From contig JAQFWX010000073.1 of NCBI GenBank assembly GCA_027605045.1, positions 1 through 64,000 of the forward strand: a DNA stretch of 64,000 nucleotides, read 5' to 3'. Origin of the DNA: Phallus indusiatus. Its lineage: Eukaryota > Basidiomycota > Agaricomycetes > Phallales > Phallaceae. The notes under the pieces were generated by a model, which worked only from the letters and a program-made list of their open reading frames with translations, was not told the DNA's origin and ran no database searches. The number at the start of each line of letters is the position of its first letter. Within the stretch, counting starts at the first letter, position 1. This document shows positions 23,993-35,700 of this stretch, in pieces. The translations under genes were made by a program, and so were the position numbers.

Positions 23993-24921
23993 ATGCTGTA
24001 TGCATATGCATCTCAGTCTCAGCGAGTCAGATTCGCTACGACATTAGGAAACGACTCTTCAATCGTCGAACCGCCCAGGAAAGCACAACGACGAACTGGA
24101 ACTTACTTAATTTTACTTGCTGCGATCATTTTTTTATTCGGTATTTATGGCTGGACTCTCAACACGAGCCCTGAAATCATCGTTACAAAGGTGGAATGCT
24201 TTTTTTGGGGGGATATATTCTTCCATGCCTAACTCATTTCTCCCTGTATCAGGCGGTTGCCGTCATGACCGGGCCTACAGCTGAAGGCGTAGTTTACTTT
24301 GCGCAAGATCCATCAACGAGAAAGGTAACGATCACCGGAAGTCTAAAGAACCTCAGTCCGAATTCTCAAAGGGGTTTTCATATTCAGTAAGACACGCTTT
24401 TGTAAATATTCGAACGTAACTGAGCATTCTGGCTAGCGAATTTGGAGATGCAACCAATGGATGTATGTCTTCTGGAGCTCATTATAACCCTGAGGGCCGA
24501 AGTCATGGCGCGCCCCACGAAGCTGTCCGTCATATTGGGGATTTGGGAAATGTCCAAGCGAACGCCAATGGAATCGTACAGCTGGATATAACCGATTCGC
24601 GTATTTCACTCAACGGACCGTATTCCATAATCGGGTATGTGGTATAATCAAAGCAGCAGGGGTTGTTGATCGAACGTTCACCAGGCGCACGGTTGTTATT
24701 CATGATGTAAGTGGTCGTTTGACATTACCCACGATTAGCTTTGGAAAAGGGTATTTATCGTCTGCCATAATCGCAGGGGTCTGATGATCTTGGTAAAGGC
24801 GGTCACCCAGATAGCTTGAAAACCGGAAATGCGGGAAGTCGAGTAGGATGCGCTGTCATTGGTAAATGATTTCTCTTGTTACACATAATCACATCTAACC
24901 CCCACAGGGATTGCCTCGTAA
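23993..24921 (+). CDS. Transmembrane Cu/Zn superoxide dismutase
   Basis: Five main exons: 23993-24190, 24253-24386, 24437-24634, 24685-24706 and 24777-24862, plus a short last exon ending IAS-stop. The enzyme domain is complete. Copper/zinc ligands appear in FHIHEFGD (the second His is built across the second intron), [18 protein letters not shown] and VIHD. The active-site Arg and disulfide Cys lie in [10 protein letters not shown], pairing with the Cys in GCMSSG. By family it converts superoxide to hydrogen peroxide and oxygen. Unusually, about 40 hydrophilic, basic residues (PPRKAQRRT) and a transmembrane segment ([19 protein letters not shown]) precede the catalytic domain, which predicts a type II membrane protein with the enzyme on the lumenal or extracellular side. 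Cytosolic Sod1 lacks such an extension. It lies head-to-head with LAA1, 181 bases apart. Confidence 0.88.
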
Positions 24922-25199
24922 CGGAAGCGATCGAGTTACACAAATATACATGTATATTGTAACAGAGTCACTGTAGGTGGCTTCAGTATTTTGGTAAAAA
25001 CGGTGTACAAGGGTAACAACAGAATGGCTAACAATAATGTGGATATCTTCCCACGGACATTCCGTAGGTCTGGGCATTCTTTGGCCGTCGAACCTACAGG
25101 GACAGATGATTTTCTCCGCCAAACTTGATACGGGGATGTGAATCCAGGATATCCTATCCGCCCCTTCAAGCAAATTAGAAACCGAAATTTAGTCAACAT

Positions 25200-26101
25200 T
25201 TATAAGACTGCATACCTTCGTCGTCCTCTTCGGCCAGGTGGGTTGGCAGTAGGTTTCCGTGTGCCCGGTGTTCCTCTTCTTCTACCTCTTTTACCCCGTA
25301 GACTCGCTATAAGATAGCTTAAATCAGCTACAACGCAAGAAAATATATCATAAAATACTAGCCAGGAGATTCTACGTGATCGTCTTCGTCTTCGTCTTCA
25401 GCTGTGGCTTCTGTAGGGGTCCCTGTCATAACGCTATTCCTCCGACTGGGTTTCGCGCTCGGAATGTCAACATCCATGACGGCTTCATCACCACTATCTG
25501 TGAGTGCACTGCTCTCGCTATTTCCTCCATAAAGACCTGCAGCAGACATACTTCCCCTTCGGGAAGAGTCCAAGTCGCCAGTTTGGGTGCTTTTCCTTCG
25601 GCTTTTTCTTCGGTCAATGGGTGACTCTGGTGGCGATGTTTCGGACATTCTCCGAATCGCCATAAGCGAATCATATTCCCCCCATGGTAACTGAAACTCC
25701 GAACGAAAGAATGGGTGCCGCATTAGATTCTCCTCTGGCTGGGGAGACGGTACTGAACGCGGGTGAGAAGCATCAGAGTCTGAAGAGTCATAACCTTCGA
25801 TTTCCTGTTTAATTATGAATAGTACACAAGATGCCTGTAATTTTGGATATGATGTAACATTACTCACGAGACTTTCTAAGGCCTCTATGTTATAACAAGC
25901 CTCAAGTTTGGCCCAAATGCTGTCAATAGGTACTAACACGCCAGTCTCGCGCTTGATGACTTGCTGCATGCTGAGGACGTGAAAGTAACGATGTAGTCCG
26001 ACTGGTCTGTAGCGCGATATCGACTTGAAAAAGGATATTTCGCCGAGGACTGTATCCAGCATTGGTATTTCTTCCTCGGACATCGTGATCGTTGCGTTCA
26101 A
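25200..26101 (-). CDS. EAF7: Eaf7/MRGBP (CT20 family) subunit of NuA4 histone acetyltransferase
   Basis: The N-terminal domain carries the CT20 signature: EEEIPMLDTVLGEISFF, then YRPVGLHRYFHVLSM, then PIDSIWAKLEACYNIEALES (residues about 10-80). This matches fungal Eaf7 and human MRGBP. The middle is Ser/Arg-rich and acidic (EDEDEDDHVESPG), and the C-terminal exon is strongly basic (LRGKRGRRRGTPG, ending GRRGRRRYAVL). By family, Eaf7 works with Eaf3 in the NuA4/TINTIN module that links acetylation to transcribed chromatin. The last junction works as a GT-AG intron of about 70 nt whose acceptor is AGCGAG, near 25307; a further 3' exon that would skip the stop at 25200 cannot be ruled out. Start at 26101 or the Met seven codons later. 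Head-to-head with uL29m, 72 bases apart. Confidence 0.88.
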
Positions 26102-26173
26102 TTGCTGGATTCCAGGTTTAAAACTCCGCTCCTTATGTAAAGCCTAAAAATAAATTATTTTCAGGTTTGTCCA

Positions 26174-26943
26174 ATGCTCTTAGCAGTGTGGAGGTCCACA
26201 ACAGTCGTTGGACTAGTGCAAAGAACATATGCAACGGCTTCAAGTTCCACCAGGATCATAAAGCGACCTGCTCCCGAAACACCGCAGAAGGAGGGACCAT
26301 TACGGCCCCATCTTAACGTTCAAATCAACCCAAACCACGGACTTTACGCTTTTTTTCGGAGAAGAACAAAAGAAAATTCTTACCAAGCACCCACAGAAAA
26401 TGGACCTGCGGAATACATTGCTCTTGAGCAACCTGTGGAGGTAGCATCCGGTAAGTCGCATATCGTGTGTCTACTTACTCTTACGACTTGTCTCCCCTGC
26501 AAGGTCGCGCATGGAAGTCCGCTGAGCTGCGACGGAAATCTTTTAGAGACTTGCATACCTTATGGTACATCCTTCTTCGTGAACGCAATTTAATTGCTAC
26601 CCAAAAAGGCGAATTAAGAAGGTTCCATCTCCCTGTCACCTTATTCTTGAGAGAACGCACAAGAGAGGTTTGTCTTAGATTCACGACCGCTGCCTCCTTT
26701 TCTGATCAACAGCTTCTTTAGTGCCGTTTGTCGATGGCACGAATAAAGCAAAACTTGACGGAACGTAGTAACGCTTACATGCAAGCTGCGTATTTGCGTC
26801 GTCAGTTGCGAAAAAGAAGTGTGCCCGTAGTCTCAACAGAGGAGTCGATGCGAATAAATCGTGTCAAAGAACCTGCAACTTCCATTTCAAGACAGAATCT
26901 ATTTGAGCATCCGAACCTACAAACTCAGGGAGCACAATCATAG
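26174..26943 (+). CDS. MRPL4: Mitochondrial large-subunit ribosomal protein uL29m (Mrpl4/MRP-L47 family)
   Basis: The N-terminus [25 protein letters not shown] is a typical mitochondrial presequence (basic, Ser-rich, no acids). The family core appears in the second exon: [22 protein letters not shown] followed by [12 protein letters not shown], given here as two blocks, which is diagnostic for MRP-L47/uL29m. The third exon starts at 26722 ([16 protein letters not shown]), again a family block. The second exon most likely ends at 26667, giving LRERTRE joined to CRLSM. By family the protein sits at the exit-tunnel region of the mitochondrial 54S subunit. It shares a 72-base promoter region with EAF7 on the other strand. 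All expected parts are present. Confidence 0.92.
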
Positions 26944-27318
26944 CATTCGGCGTGTACTGTTGATTATCCTATAGTTGTAGTCCTAATCACGATCTTCCTC
27001 ACACATTCAAACGCTGTGTGTCTTAACATCTATTCAAGAGGAGTATCTTTACACCAACTTTTTACACTACCAAGTTGAATACATCATTCTCAGTCAATTC
27101 GAGACAAGATATTCGTGACTTGCGCTAGCATTGAGATTTAAAATGACACTCTGTAAGGATCAGGTTTTACGAGTAAACTAGTTCAAGAGTTATTTTTGTG
27201 TATTTGTTGTCGACATTCACGTCGGAAGTTGACTAATGCTGGCAAATTGGGATGATAACATTACATCAGCGGCTAATCTCCTCTCATTTGGACGCCACCA
27301 CAACTGCTGATTCTAATC
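26944..27318. other. Intergenic region before NMD3
   Basis: 375 bases between two plus-strand genes, holding the uL29m 3' end and the NMD3 promoter. Moderately AT-rich; no RNA gene, repeat or open frame of note. Confidence 0.4.
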
Positions 27319-29393
27319 ATGGAATTAGCCCCAGTAGCTGCAATTCACAGAGTATTATGCGCAGATTGCGGTTAGATTGAACCTTCTTTGTTTTCACCCT
27401 TATTCTTTATTCACTTTCGCCCGTTTGCAGGTACCGTAATTGAACCCAACTCAGCTAATTTATGTATTACCTGTCTCCGTAATTCGTAAGTCAATTTCTC
27501 TGTTTTTTCTGGTGGTCATTAAAATCGAAAAAAGCGTTGATATCACGGAAGGAATACCCAAACAAAGTGCATTCATTTTTAGTTTATTGAAAAGACGAGC
27601 TAAACTATCAAACTAGGTAGTGTATCGTTTTGTCGAAATTGTGAACGATTCCTCTCGCCACCCAGTCAATGGACACCAGCGGCTCCCGAGAGTCGCGAGT
27701 TGTTAGCAATTTGTCTAAAAAAACTGAAAGGGTTGAGCAAAGTGCGATTGATAGATGCGGGTTTCATATGGACTGAACCGCATTCGAAACGGCTGAAAGT
27801 CAAGTTAACGATTCAAAAAGAGGCATGAGTATTTCTCTTTATGTCTTATTGGTTCTTATTAATCTCATTTATTTCCCAGGTTTTCACTTCTACAATATTG
27901 CAACAAGTCTTCCAAGTCGAATATCTCGTACAGCATTGTCAATGTTCTGATTGCACACGCCTCGCAGCAAAAAACACGTGGAAAGCAATGGTACAAGTGC
28001 GGCAGAAAGTACCGCATAAACGGACATTTTTGTTTCTCGAACAGCTTATCCTTAAACATGGTGCCCAAAAGGACACGATTTCAGTTAAAGAAGTGAAAGA
28101 TGGTCTTGATTTCTTCTATGCTCAAAGGAGTCATGCGATTCGGATGACCGAGTTTTTAGCGGGGGTGGTTCCTACAAGGTGCGTCCTTCGTTTACGAGTT
28201 TGGGCTAAAAACAATGTTATTTTAGAACAAAGTCTTCGGAACAACTACTTTCCATGGATACCCATTCGAATACGGCAAACTATAAATTCACTTACTCCGT
28301 AGAGATCATACCCATTTGCAAGGACGACCTCGTATGTTTATCGCTCAAACTTGCTAGATCACTTGGGAATATAAAGTAAGGAGATAGTGCTTCGCCCAGA
28401 TTTTCATACTGAGTATCACTAGCCAATTACTCGTCTGCACACGTGTCGGGAACTCGCTCCACTTCGTCGACCCATCCACTTTACAGACATGCGAGATTTC
28501 AACACCCGTTTACTGGAGGACTCCTTTTGATAGTTTGGCTGTCATCACGGATCTTGTTGAATTTATCGTTCTCGATATTGAATTATCCGGGCCAACAAAG
28601 GGGAAACTCGCGCTTGCCGACGCGCAAGTTGCGCCTGCAAGTGGGTTTGGATCATACGTCGCCGAAGACATGGATATGGACGGCAATACCGACAGGATAT
28701 ATCATACCCGCACGCACCTAGGTGGTATATTACAACCCGGAGATACAGTCTTAGGATATCATCTTACGCGGGCTAATTTCAACTCGGATGATTACGCTAC
28801 TTTAGACTCAGACCGCATCCCAGATGTTATATTAATCAAAAAGACGTACCCGACTCGAAGAAAGAAGAACAAGCCCAGAGCCTGGAGATTGAAAAGTATG
28901 GCTAAAGAAGTTGAGGAAGATACTCAGACAGATCGTAAAGGCATGATTGGAAAAATGGGAGGAAGGGACCAAAAGAAGGTGGAACAGGATTACGAACTCT
29001 TCTTGCGAGATCTGGAAGAAGATCCTGAGATGCGGTCTGCCGTTAATTTGTACAAGGCAGAGGGTGCTGGTGCTGGACTTTCCGGAGGAAAGAATCGTAC
29101 ACTGAAAAAGACTCGTAAGGCTGCGCAAGCGACCGGACAGCAAATGGATGTCGATGATGATGATGATGATGATGATGATAAGTACGTTATTCTGAATAAG
29201 ACAGTTTATTTGTATCTGACAGTTCGTTTGAATCAAATTTAGCGTTAATACTGTTCAACATGAACTTGAACATCCTATGGGAGACGAAGAAGAGGATGAG
29301 CCTGATTTTCCGGAGATCAAATTGGATGAATTATTGAACGACCTCGATGAGCTGAAAATTGAAGACGGAGAAGGATCCGGTGATGTAGAGTGA
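27319..29393 (+). CDS. NMD3: Nmd3, 60S ribosomal subunit nuclear export adaptor
   Basis: Exon 1 is MELAPVAAIHRVLCADC, and the next exons continue GTVIEPNSANLCITC, IPKQ, then SFCRNCERFLSPPSQW. These are the conserved N-terminal zinc-binding CxxC pairs of Nmd3. Further blocks are DAGFIWTEPHSKRLKVK, QHCQCSDC, LDFFYAQRSHAIRM and KMGGRDQKKVEQDYELFLRD. The C-terminal region has a poly-Asp run (29149-29178) and a Leu-rich, export-signal-like DELLNDLDELKI before the stop. By family, Nmd3 binds the joining face of pre-60S subunits and recruits the exportin Crm1 through its C-terminal nuclear export signal. The splice between IPKQ and SFCRNC uses a donor at GTGCATTC near 27566. The size and order of the parts match the family. 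Confidence 0.93.
29149..29178 (+). repeat. GAT trinucleotide microsatellite coding poly-Asp
   Basis: About nine consecutive GAT codons inside the NMD3 C-terminal region encode an uninterrupted Asp run. It is a slippage-prone site and probably length-variable between strains. Confidence 0.8.
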
Positions 29394-29997
29394 TATAACA
29401 ATCGAATTTATTGTCGGGATGTACAGTGATGTCACAGTTCTACTATTTTTTTCTTTAAAAAAAAAGTAATGATAGAAATGGTACGAAGATACTAATCATA
29501 ACAAATTTGGGTTTTGGGGAGTGCATTTACCTGCTGATAAAAATTCATTGTCATCTAAATCGCTTGAGCATCTCGATCTTTTCATTTAGCGCATATACGA
29601 CTTTTGGAACCGCTTTCAAGTTCTTATTATAATTTTTTTGTTGGCGGTCGTGAAAAGTCTAGCATCTGGACATTGGCAGGTGCAGAGGCTTGGGGCCAAG
29701 ATGTAGAAACAGCCAAGCAGCCTAATGCATGCTCAATACAAATCTAGTCTAGTGTCGATCAATGGTTATCAAGCTGTCAGGATTCATTCACTCGGTCATT
29801 CAGAATTCAACGGTGTCGTCTGCAACGGCCTATTCTACGGTCTCAAGAATATCTGAAGCCCGTCGAACAGTTTGTATAGCCCATGTTTAACACTACAAGA
29901 TTTCTTCCAAAACATAAAGTGCGAGAGATTACGTGCAGTAAAACAAACCAATTCAGGCTTTACAGATATCAAAATGTTAGGGACCCACAGCTCCAAG
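29394..29997. other. Convergent intergenic region behind NMD3 and P450 copy 2
   Basis: About 600 bases, AT-rich near 29440-29470 (NMD3 3' end). The section next to the P450 stop (29830-29997) stays open on the minus strand past the P450 stop in another frame, but only because it is downstream flank of the duplicated P450. No separate gene is supported. Confidence 0.4.
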
Positions 29998-32242
29998 TTA
30001 TACACTGCGCAAGTAATCCTTTGCAGCCTCCGTATCTCGATTAAGTTCAGCAAGGCGCCCTTGCCGAGGCGTAATGTAAAATTTGGATAAATCAGGTTTA
30101 CCCTATATGATATAAAATCGGCGACTGCTCCCCAAAAAAGTGCGAAAATGTTTATTTGTTACCTCCCCCAAACCAAGTGTGTCAACGGGTTTCTGAAGCT
30201 CAACGCCTTCTTTTGGCCCAACGTCAAAATAATACATGAGGTTGGACGCGAAAACCCAGAACGACGTCATGGCCACAATCTTACCAGGGCATACGCTACA
30301 AGTGTATTCTAGGTGATCACCTTGTTATCAGATAAGTTGAAATTAGAACTTGCCGACGTCCAAATCCAAAGGTAGGAAGCCCCTCATCCATAAGGCCGTC
30401 ACCCACTCCTCCGGGTCGATCGATCCATCGACGGGGTTCATACATAAAGACGTCGTATTTTTGACCATAAGTCTTTGGGCTTGAAGCAAAATGAGTGTCG
30501 CTTTGATTATAAATGTATTCACTGACTTGAATGCCATTGCTCGATTGTGTGGAATGAGAGTGGCACCGACTGGGATACGATAACCATCGTAGAAATCATC
30601 TTGATTTGCAGTATATTTATGGGGAAGCCCTATTGGGGGAATAATGTGAGAAAATCTTAAAAAAAGCATAGCTTTTGCGACACACCAGCAGAAAACGCCC
30701 CATACCACCTGAGTGTCTCCTTACACATAGCTTTGGTGTATTCAGAGCGAGATAAATCATCAATTGTGGGTGGATGATCGCCACATATCTTATCTAACTC
30801 GGCTTGGGCAGTCCTAAAAACGTGAGGGTACGACACTGACATGGCTATAAATGTCATCAAGAGACGGGCGGTGGTGTCCGTAGCACCTTCGAACCTTCAC
30901 CAATGCTCATTTATAGACAATACGCATTAATAAATATGCACGTACATTGTACCAGCTAACATTGAAACATCAGTTGCATCGAAACCCAAAGCGTCTCTAT
31001 TTTGCCACCATCGAGCGGCCATCGCATTCTCAACACTGAGGGCCGAACTGTTCACCCTTTCAAGCATAGCTTCAAGCAAGGAATTAAAGCATTTCGTTGT
31101 TATGAGTTGCAGACTCATTCCAGCTTTATAACATGGAAACAAAAATTTGGGAAGATACCGGGTTGGCGGGAGGATGTCAACGATTTGATTACGCATAAGC
31201 CCAAAGAACTTGTAAAGAACTAAGAAAAAAATTAGTTAACGAAATAGTATCTGATTAATCAGTTAACATACCTGTTCTCATTTCATTTAACTAGTATGAG
31301 CGAAAATTAAATAGAAGATCAAAACAATTAGCGAGTGGACTTGCCTCCTTATCATGCTCGGTTTCTGAATCCATGCCATAAACGACTTATGGTAATAATT
31401 GAACATAAATATAAGCATTAATCCGTCAAATATAATCATGCTGAGAGCAGCTTGAGACACTGACTCCTAAGCGTGACGTTTCCGACGATTTGCGTCATGT
31501 ATCTATCGGCAGAGGCGGGATCTTCAGCAATTTTATGAAGGGCGACGCGGGTTTCAGCTTCCTCGAGGGGAACGTATGTCTGCCGGACTTTGGTCGGTGT
31601 CATTTCTGGATGAATGGCGACTCTCATTTTGCGCCATTTCTCATTGTAAGGCATCACAACCATATGTCGACCGAGAGAGCCAATACTGTGCGAAGGTGTT
31701 AGAGGAGTGCCAAGGAGAGCAATGATAGCAAAATGGGACTGAACTCGTTGGCAATGATTTGCGAAGGACGAGAGGAGTATGAGCCCGAACGCCTTTCAAG
31801 CTGGAAGAAGATAAAATGGGGAGCTTCTTGGGTTTGGTCTGATCAAAGATACGTACAATATCTACTGCTGTGTCATAGTCATTTATTAAAATTTCCTCGT
31901 GCCAGAGGGTCTTTATATAGACGAGACCAAAGTTGTATTCGGTAGCCAGTTGGAATGGCCAACTTGAAAAGAGTCCGACTGCAGAATTGGATCTGTCATT
32001 TTTGGTCAGCTCAGTTCGTTAAGTATTAAAAATAAAATAGGAAGCATAGAATTGATGTATCACCTGAAATATTGCCCGAAGAATGGCACTCCCGGTGGGC
32101 CGGGAGGCAGAAGACGATTTCTTCGCCATGTCCTGAACCATTGCATAACCGCAAGGACAATGATAACGTCGATCATGGGTCGTCGTTTGTTTGAGACGAC
32201 ACGTTTAACAACGTTCGAGAGAGCGTTGAGTAAGCCATCCAT
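29998..32242 (-). CDS. Cytochrome P450 monooxygenase (copy 2, inverted paralog)
   Basis: Paralog of the P450 at 14115-16371, on the opposite strand and 13.6 kb away. Matching blocks include MDGLLNALSNVVKRVVS (copy 1 starts MDGLFTTLSSLVHRVV), RLLPPGPPGVPFFGQY, NEKWRKMRVAIHPEMTPTKV, ILPPTRYLPKFLFPCYKAG, I-helix EGATDTT, KETLRW, and a heme loop FGFGRR joined across an intron to VCPGKIVAMTSF. The end is EAAKDYLRSV. Intron positions follow copy 1. An in-frame ATG exists four codons upstream (32254); I chose 32242 by alignment to copy 1. A swap near the first intron (SNSAVGLFSSW for PKSGHKLFSDW) and substitutions around the substrate-recognition regions suggest divergence of specificity. No stop or frameshift seen, so both copies look active. 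Confidence 0.91.
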
Positions 32243-32789
32243 CGGGGTGGACAATAGTATAAAGCAGTTTCAGAAACGGGGGATTCCTTGTATAGATCGA
32301 TGCTGGAACGCCTGAGGGCTGAGCATTATCAGGCATTATCATCTATCGGACTACCATGACCGCGTGGCAAAACTTGGCCGGGCCCGGGGAACATGTCAAA
32401 ATATTGATTATCAGACGAGCTGTAGAGGTGAGATGCCTGGGTACACTGTAGGGTAAATACTTTACTCGTGATACATCCCGGCTAACTCGAGCACAAAGAG
32501 CAAGAGGGCCAATGTACGATGCCGTGACAAAGGGTTTTGTCACAATTTTTGCAAACATTGACACAAATCATCGTTTTGGAATTCGATAGCGGGTACAACA
32601 GGTGTGAGCTCAGGTCATTGCACTCACTCCATACTCGTATTGAATTACCTTGCCGGATTGCATACGGATCAGAGGTACGTGTAATTGTTCGCAGATGCAG
32701 TTCGAAGGTACGAATATGAATTCAAAATTTTTTCAGCTGATGTGGCAATATGGCAATATCAAAAAATCATTATACAAATATGGATGCAA
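32243..32789. other. Intergenic region, P450 copy 2 promoter
   Basis: About 550 bases between the start of P450 copy 2 and the 3' end of the Zn2Cys6 regulator, both on the minus strand. No gene or repeat recognised. It must carry the P450 promoter. Confidence 0.4.
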
Positions 32790-35700
32790 TTAATAGGGTA
32801 AACCTAGGTGTTTCATATGTGTCTGCCAAGCGGAGTACTGATTCATGTCATGTTCTTGAAGATCAGTATGACTATCCAATGAGGGATCGGTATAATGGAA
32901 TTGTGTTTGTTGTTCATGTATTCGATGTGAGTCATTTGTGTTATAGTGATTGGACCAAAGCATGTCTCCCCCCGGATAAACTGGACTTTCGGAGTAGGTC
33001 GAGTACCCCGCCGTATACCGCTCCATGTCGTGGTGATGGCTTTCCTGTTTTGTCATATGCATATCGGGCCGTAAAGTGTAGTAAGAGGAAGTGTCGTCAA
33101 CCTGGATGTGAACAGTTGGTGCCGTACTAGAACCGGGTAGGGCGAAAACGTAGGCACCGTGCTCGGTTGGATTTGAGGACACGCGCTGTGACTGTTCAAC
33201 ATATTGAAGGAGTAAAGGATGGACGTTGTCCAGATGGGTAGTTGTCGGTATAGGTACAGGTGATTTTGTCAGACGTTCAATCCCGCCTTGATGAGCCTTC
33301 AAATGACTTGATATAGGCAATTGCGAAACATTTGTCTTCCCGCCTAGGACTCTCAAGTCTTGGTCATTATCGTCATCTTCATCGTCTTGATTTCGTGTCG
33401 GGTCTGGCGAAAACAGTTGATGTCCACGATAATAGGGCTCGTAAGCTGTCGCAGCCTTGTCCCGTAAACGTTTCATTACTGGCTATGGGTAATATATTCA
33501 TAAAAAGAATACCAACATATGATACATTCAACGCACCAATGCATTTGAAGCCGGGAAGCACTCTCCCGCAGCAGATTTGAATAGCGAATATACTAGTTCT
33601 AAGCCTTCGAAAGCACCTGAAGCGTATGAGGAACGCGGCGCGCACGTCACGAGAAGACACAAAGATATCTATAATACAACGATAAGTTAACGACGAGCAC
33701 TAAAAGGTACACCATACCGAAGCTGAAAACGCATTAGACCAAAGAAGCCCGAATCGCTGTGATAGTTCAGGATGTAGCGAGTAGGCATGTTGTAGAGACA
33801 GAATGGATCTCCATGCGCTGGTATATGTTGCATATACAGACGGTGCAAATCTCGACTGCATAGGATCTCTTTCTTCTTCCAGAGCTCGCCCAAAAAAACC
33901 CCGATGTAATAATAAAAGTGCTATAAACTCAGAAATCGACGGCTTTCCTTCAATACATGTACTGTGTACATACCGATACTGTGCGCTTGAATCAATAAGG
34001 CTCTCTGCATGTTTAAACCTGGGACTTCGTTTGGTTGAGGAGGTGGAGGTGCTATACCGCTAACTTGCATGGCAGTATCTGGTGGCATCTTGAATGCTTG
34101 AATACTACGGTCCAACTCCAATATTTCGATGTATGGTGGCGTCTTTACAGTTAATGTTTTCTCTAAAACACGTGCTAAATATCGAGCGAAAACATGCTTC
34201 CACGTGTGCCAAACATGGCCTGTTTAACGTAAGTGGTTGAAGTCTGTCGTAAGAAATGAACTACCTTTCGAATCTGGAACAGTCATAGCGTGATGGGTTT
34301 CAGTAGGTACTTTACAATATACCTCGGTTAAGTCGGTGGCCGTTGGTCGACCTAAGCCCAGGCTCTACTCGAATATTTGCAACTTTTTTTCAAACGAAAA
34401 GAATAAGGATTTGGTGCTTACGAGCCACCCTTCCAAAGTGAGAAGCTCCCAAAATGTTTTGCGTCGATTGTTAGCCTGACTTTTATCTGTACGATCCCAG
34501 TAATCGAAATCACGGTCTAGTAGAAAAGGTATCAGAGAAGAGCCAGAGCATAGCAGTGAGATAGTTCACACACGGAGTCCCAGCTGAAATGGGTGATATT
34601 CTGATTAGCAACTTGAAGTCCAGTGATAAGAAAGCGGAAAAATTATACAGTTTGAGACAACTTTTGTTGGTTTGCACTTAGATAATTATAAATCCTGAGA
34701 AATGACAACGAACCTTGGAGGCTAAACAGTGAACCAGCCACGCTTGATTTGGTCCATTCCTTTTGTTGGACAGCACAAAGAATAGTCCCAACAAAAACTG
34801 TAGCCGGAAGGTTACAAAAGCACGTCATCTAAGTAATTTGTGAAAAACTATAGTACCAATGTTTGGATGCAAGCTAAAGTAGGTTCTGTTTATTTTAGAT
34901 AAGACCCGAAGGAAGTGACTGGATAAACATAAAAGGCACACCTTCAACGAAAGGCGTCAGTGATAAGGATGCCCGTGCGAGTTGATGCAACTCCATGGCA
35001 TAAACATTATACGGTTTTTGTTTGAGATCCATAAGGGCACCATGCGATACGATGGAAAATACGAGAGCCAATCGATCTAGCTTGATCAATGCAGGGTCAT
35101 TTGCATAATGTAAGACATGTTGAAAGCTTTCTTCGAAATAAACGCGTGGGCACGGCTCATATCTCTTAATACGTTAGCATATAACTCTGCATGTAGACCT
35201 AATTACTTACAACCAGGAGGCGTGCGCATAGTAGAGATCTACTAGATTCTGCAATTCACTTGGTGCTGGCAGATACGCTAATATGTTTTGAACCATCGTG
35301 ATATCGCGATTCTTGGTAGAGGAACTAGAAGAAAAGCTATTACTAAGATATTGTAGATCCAGAGGTAATGTACTAGATGCGACGAAAGGTTCATCATCGA
35401 GGAAAGAACTATCCTATACGAAGTCAAAACAAAAATCAACAAATCAGGATATAGTTATTCTTCACCTTCAAATAGAACTAGAAAGATTACTGTCAATTTG
35501 GATTTCTTTTCACTAAAGATAGGAGAAATTACCTCAGCATGAGCAGTCTGACCATAAAACTTGGAATCTCCAGAGGATGTCATTTTGAAGGAACCAAACG
35601 GATTGAGAAGAAAGGGAACATTAGGATCTTCGGGACTAAGGGGAGGACTCGATTCTTCTTTCTTAACAATAGTTTTGGATTGTTGTACCAAGTGCGAAGA

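Noticed and set aside
24895..25173. 92-codon minus-strand frame beyond the EAF7 stop
   Set aside because: It overlaps the SOD 3' end and shows no family features. EAF7 can end at 25200 with a complete basic tail.
29835..30090. Open frames on both strands of 72 codons around the P450 copy 2 stop
   Set aside because: They are shifted-frame readings of the last P450 exon and its 3' flank. The true frame ends EAAKDYLRSV at 29998.
30343..30708. Apparent frameshift in P450 copy 2 (frame switching between YRIPVGATL and the heme loop)
   Set aside because: A GT-AG intron starting at GTCAGTG after AFK restores the frame as in copy 1, so the copy is intact.
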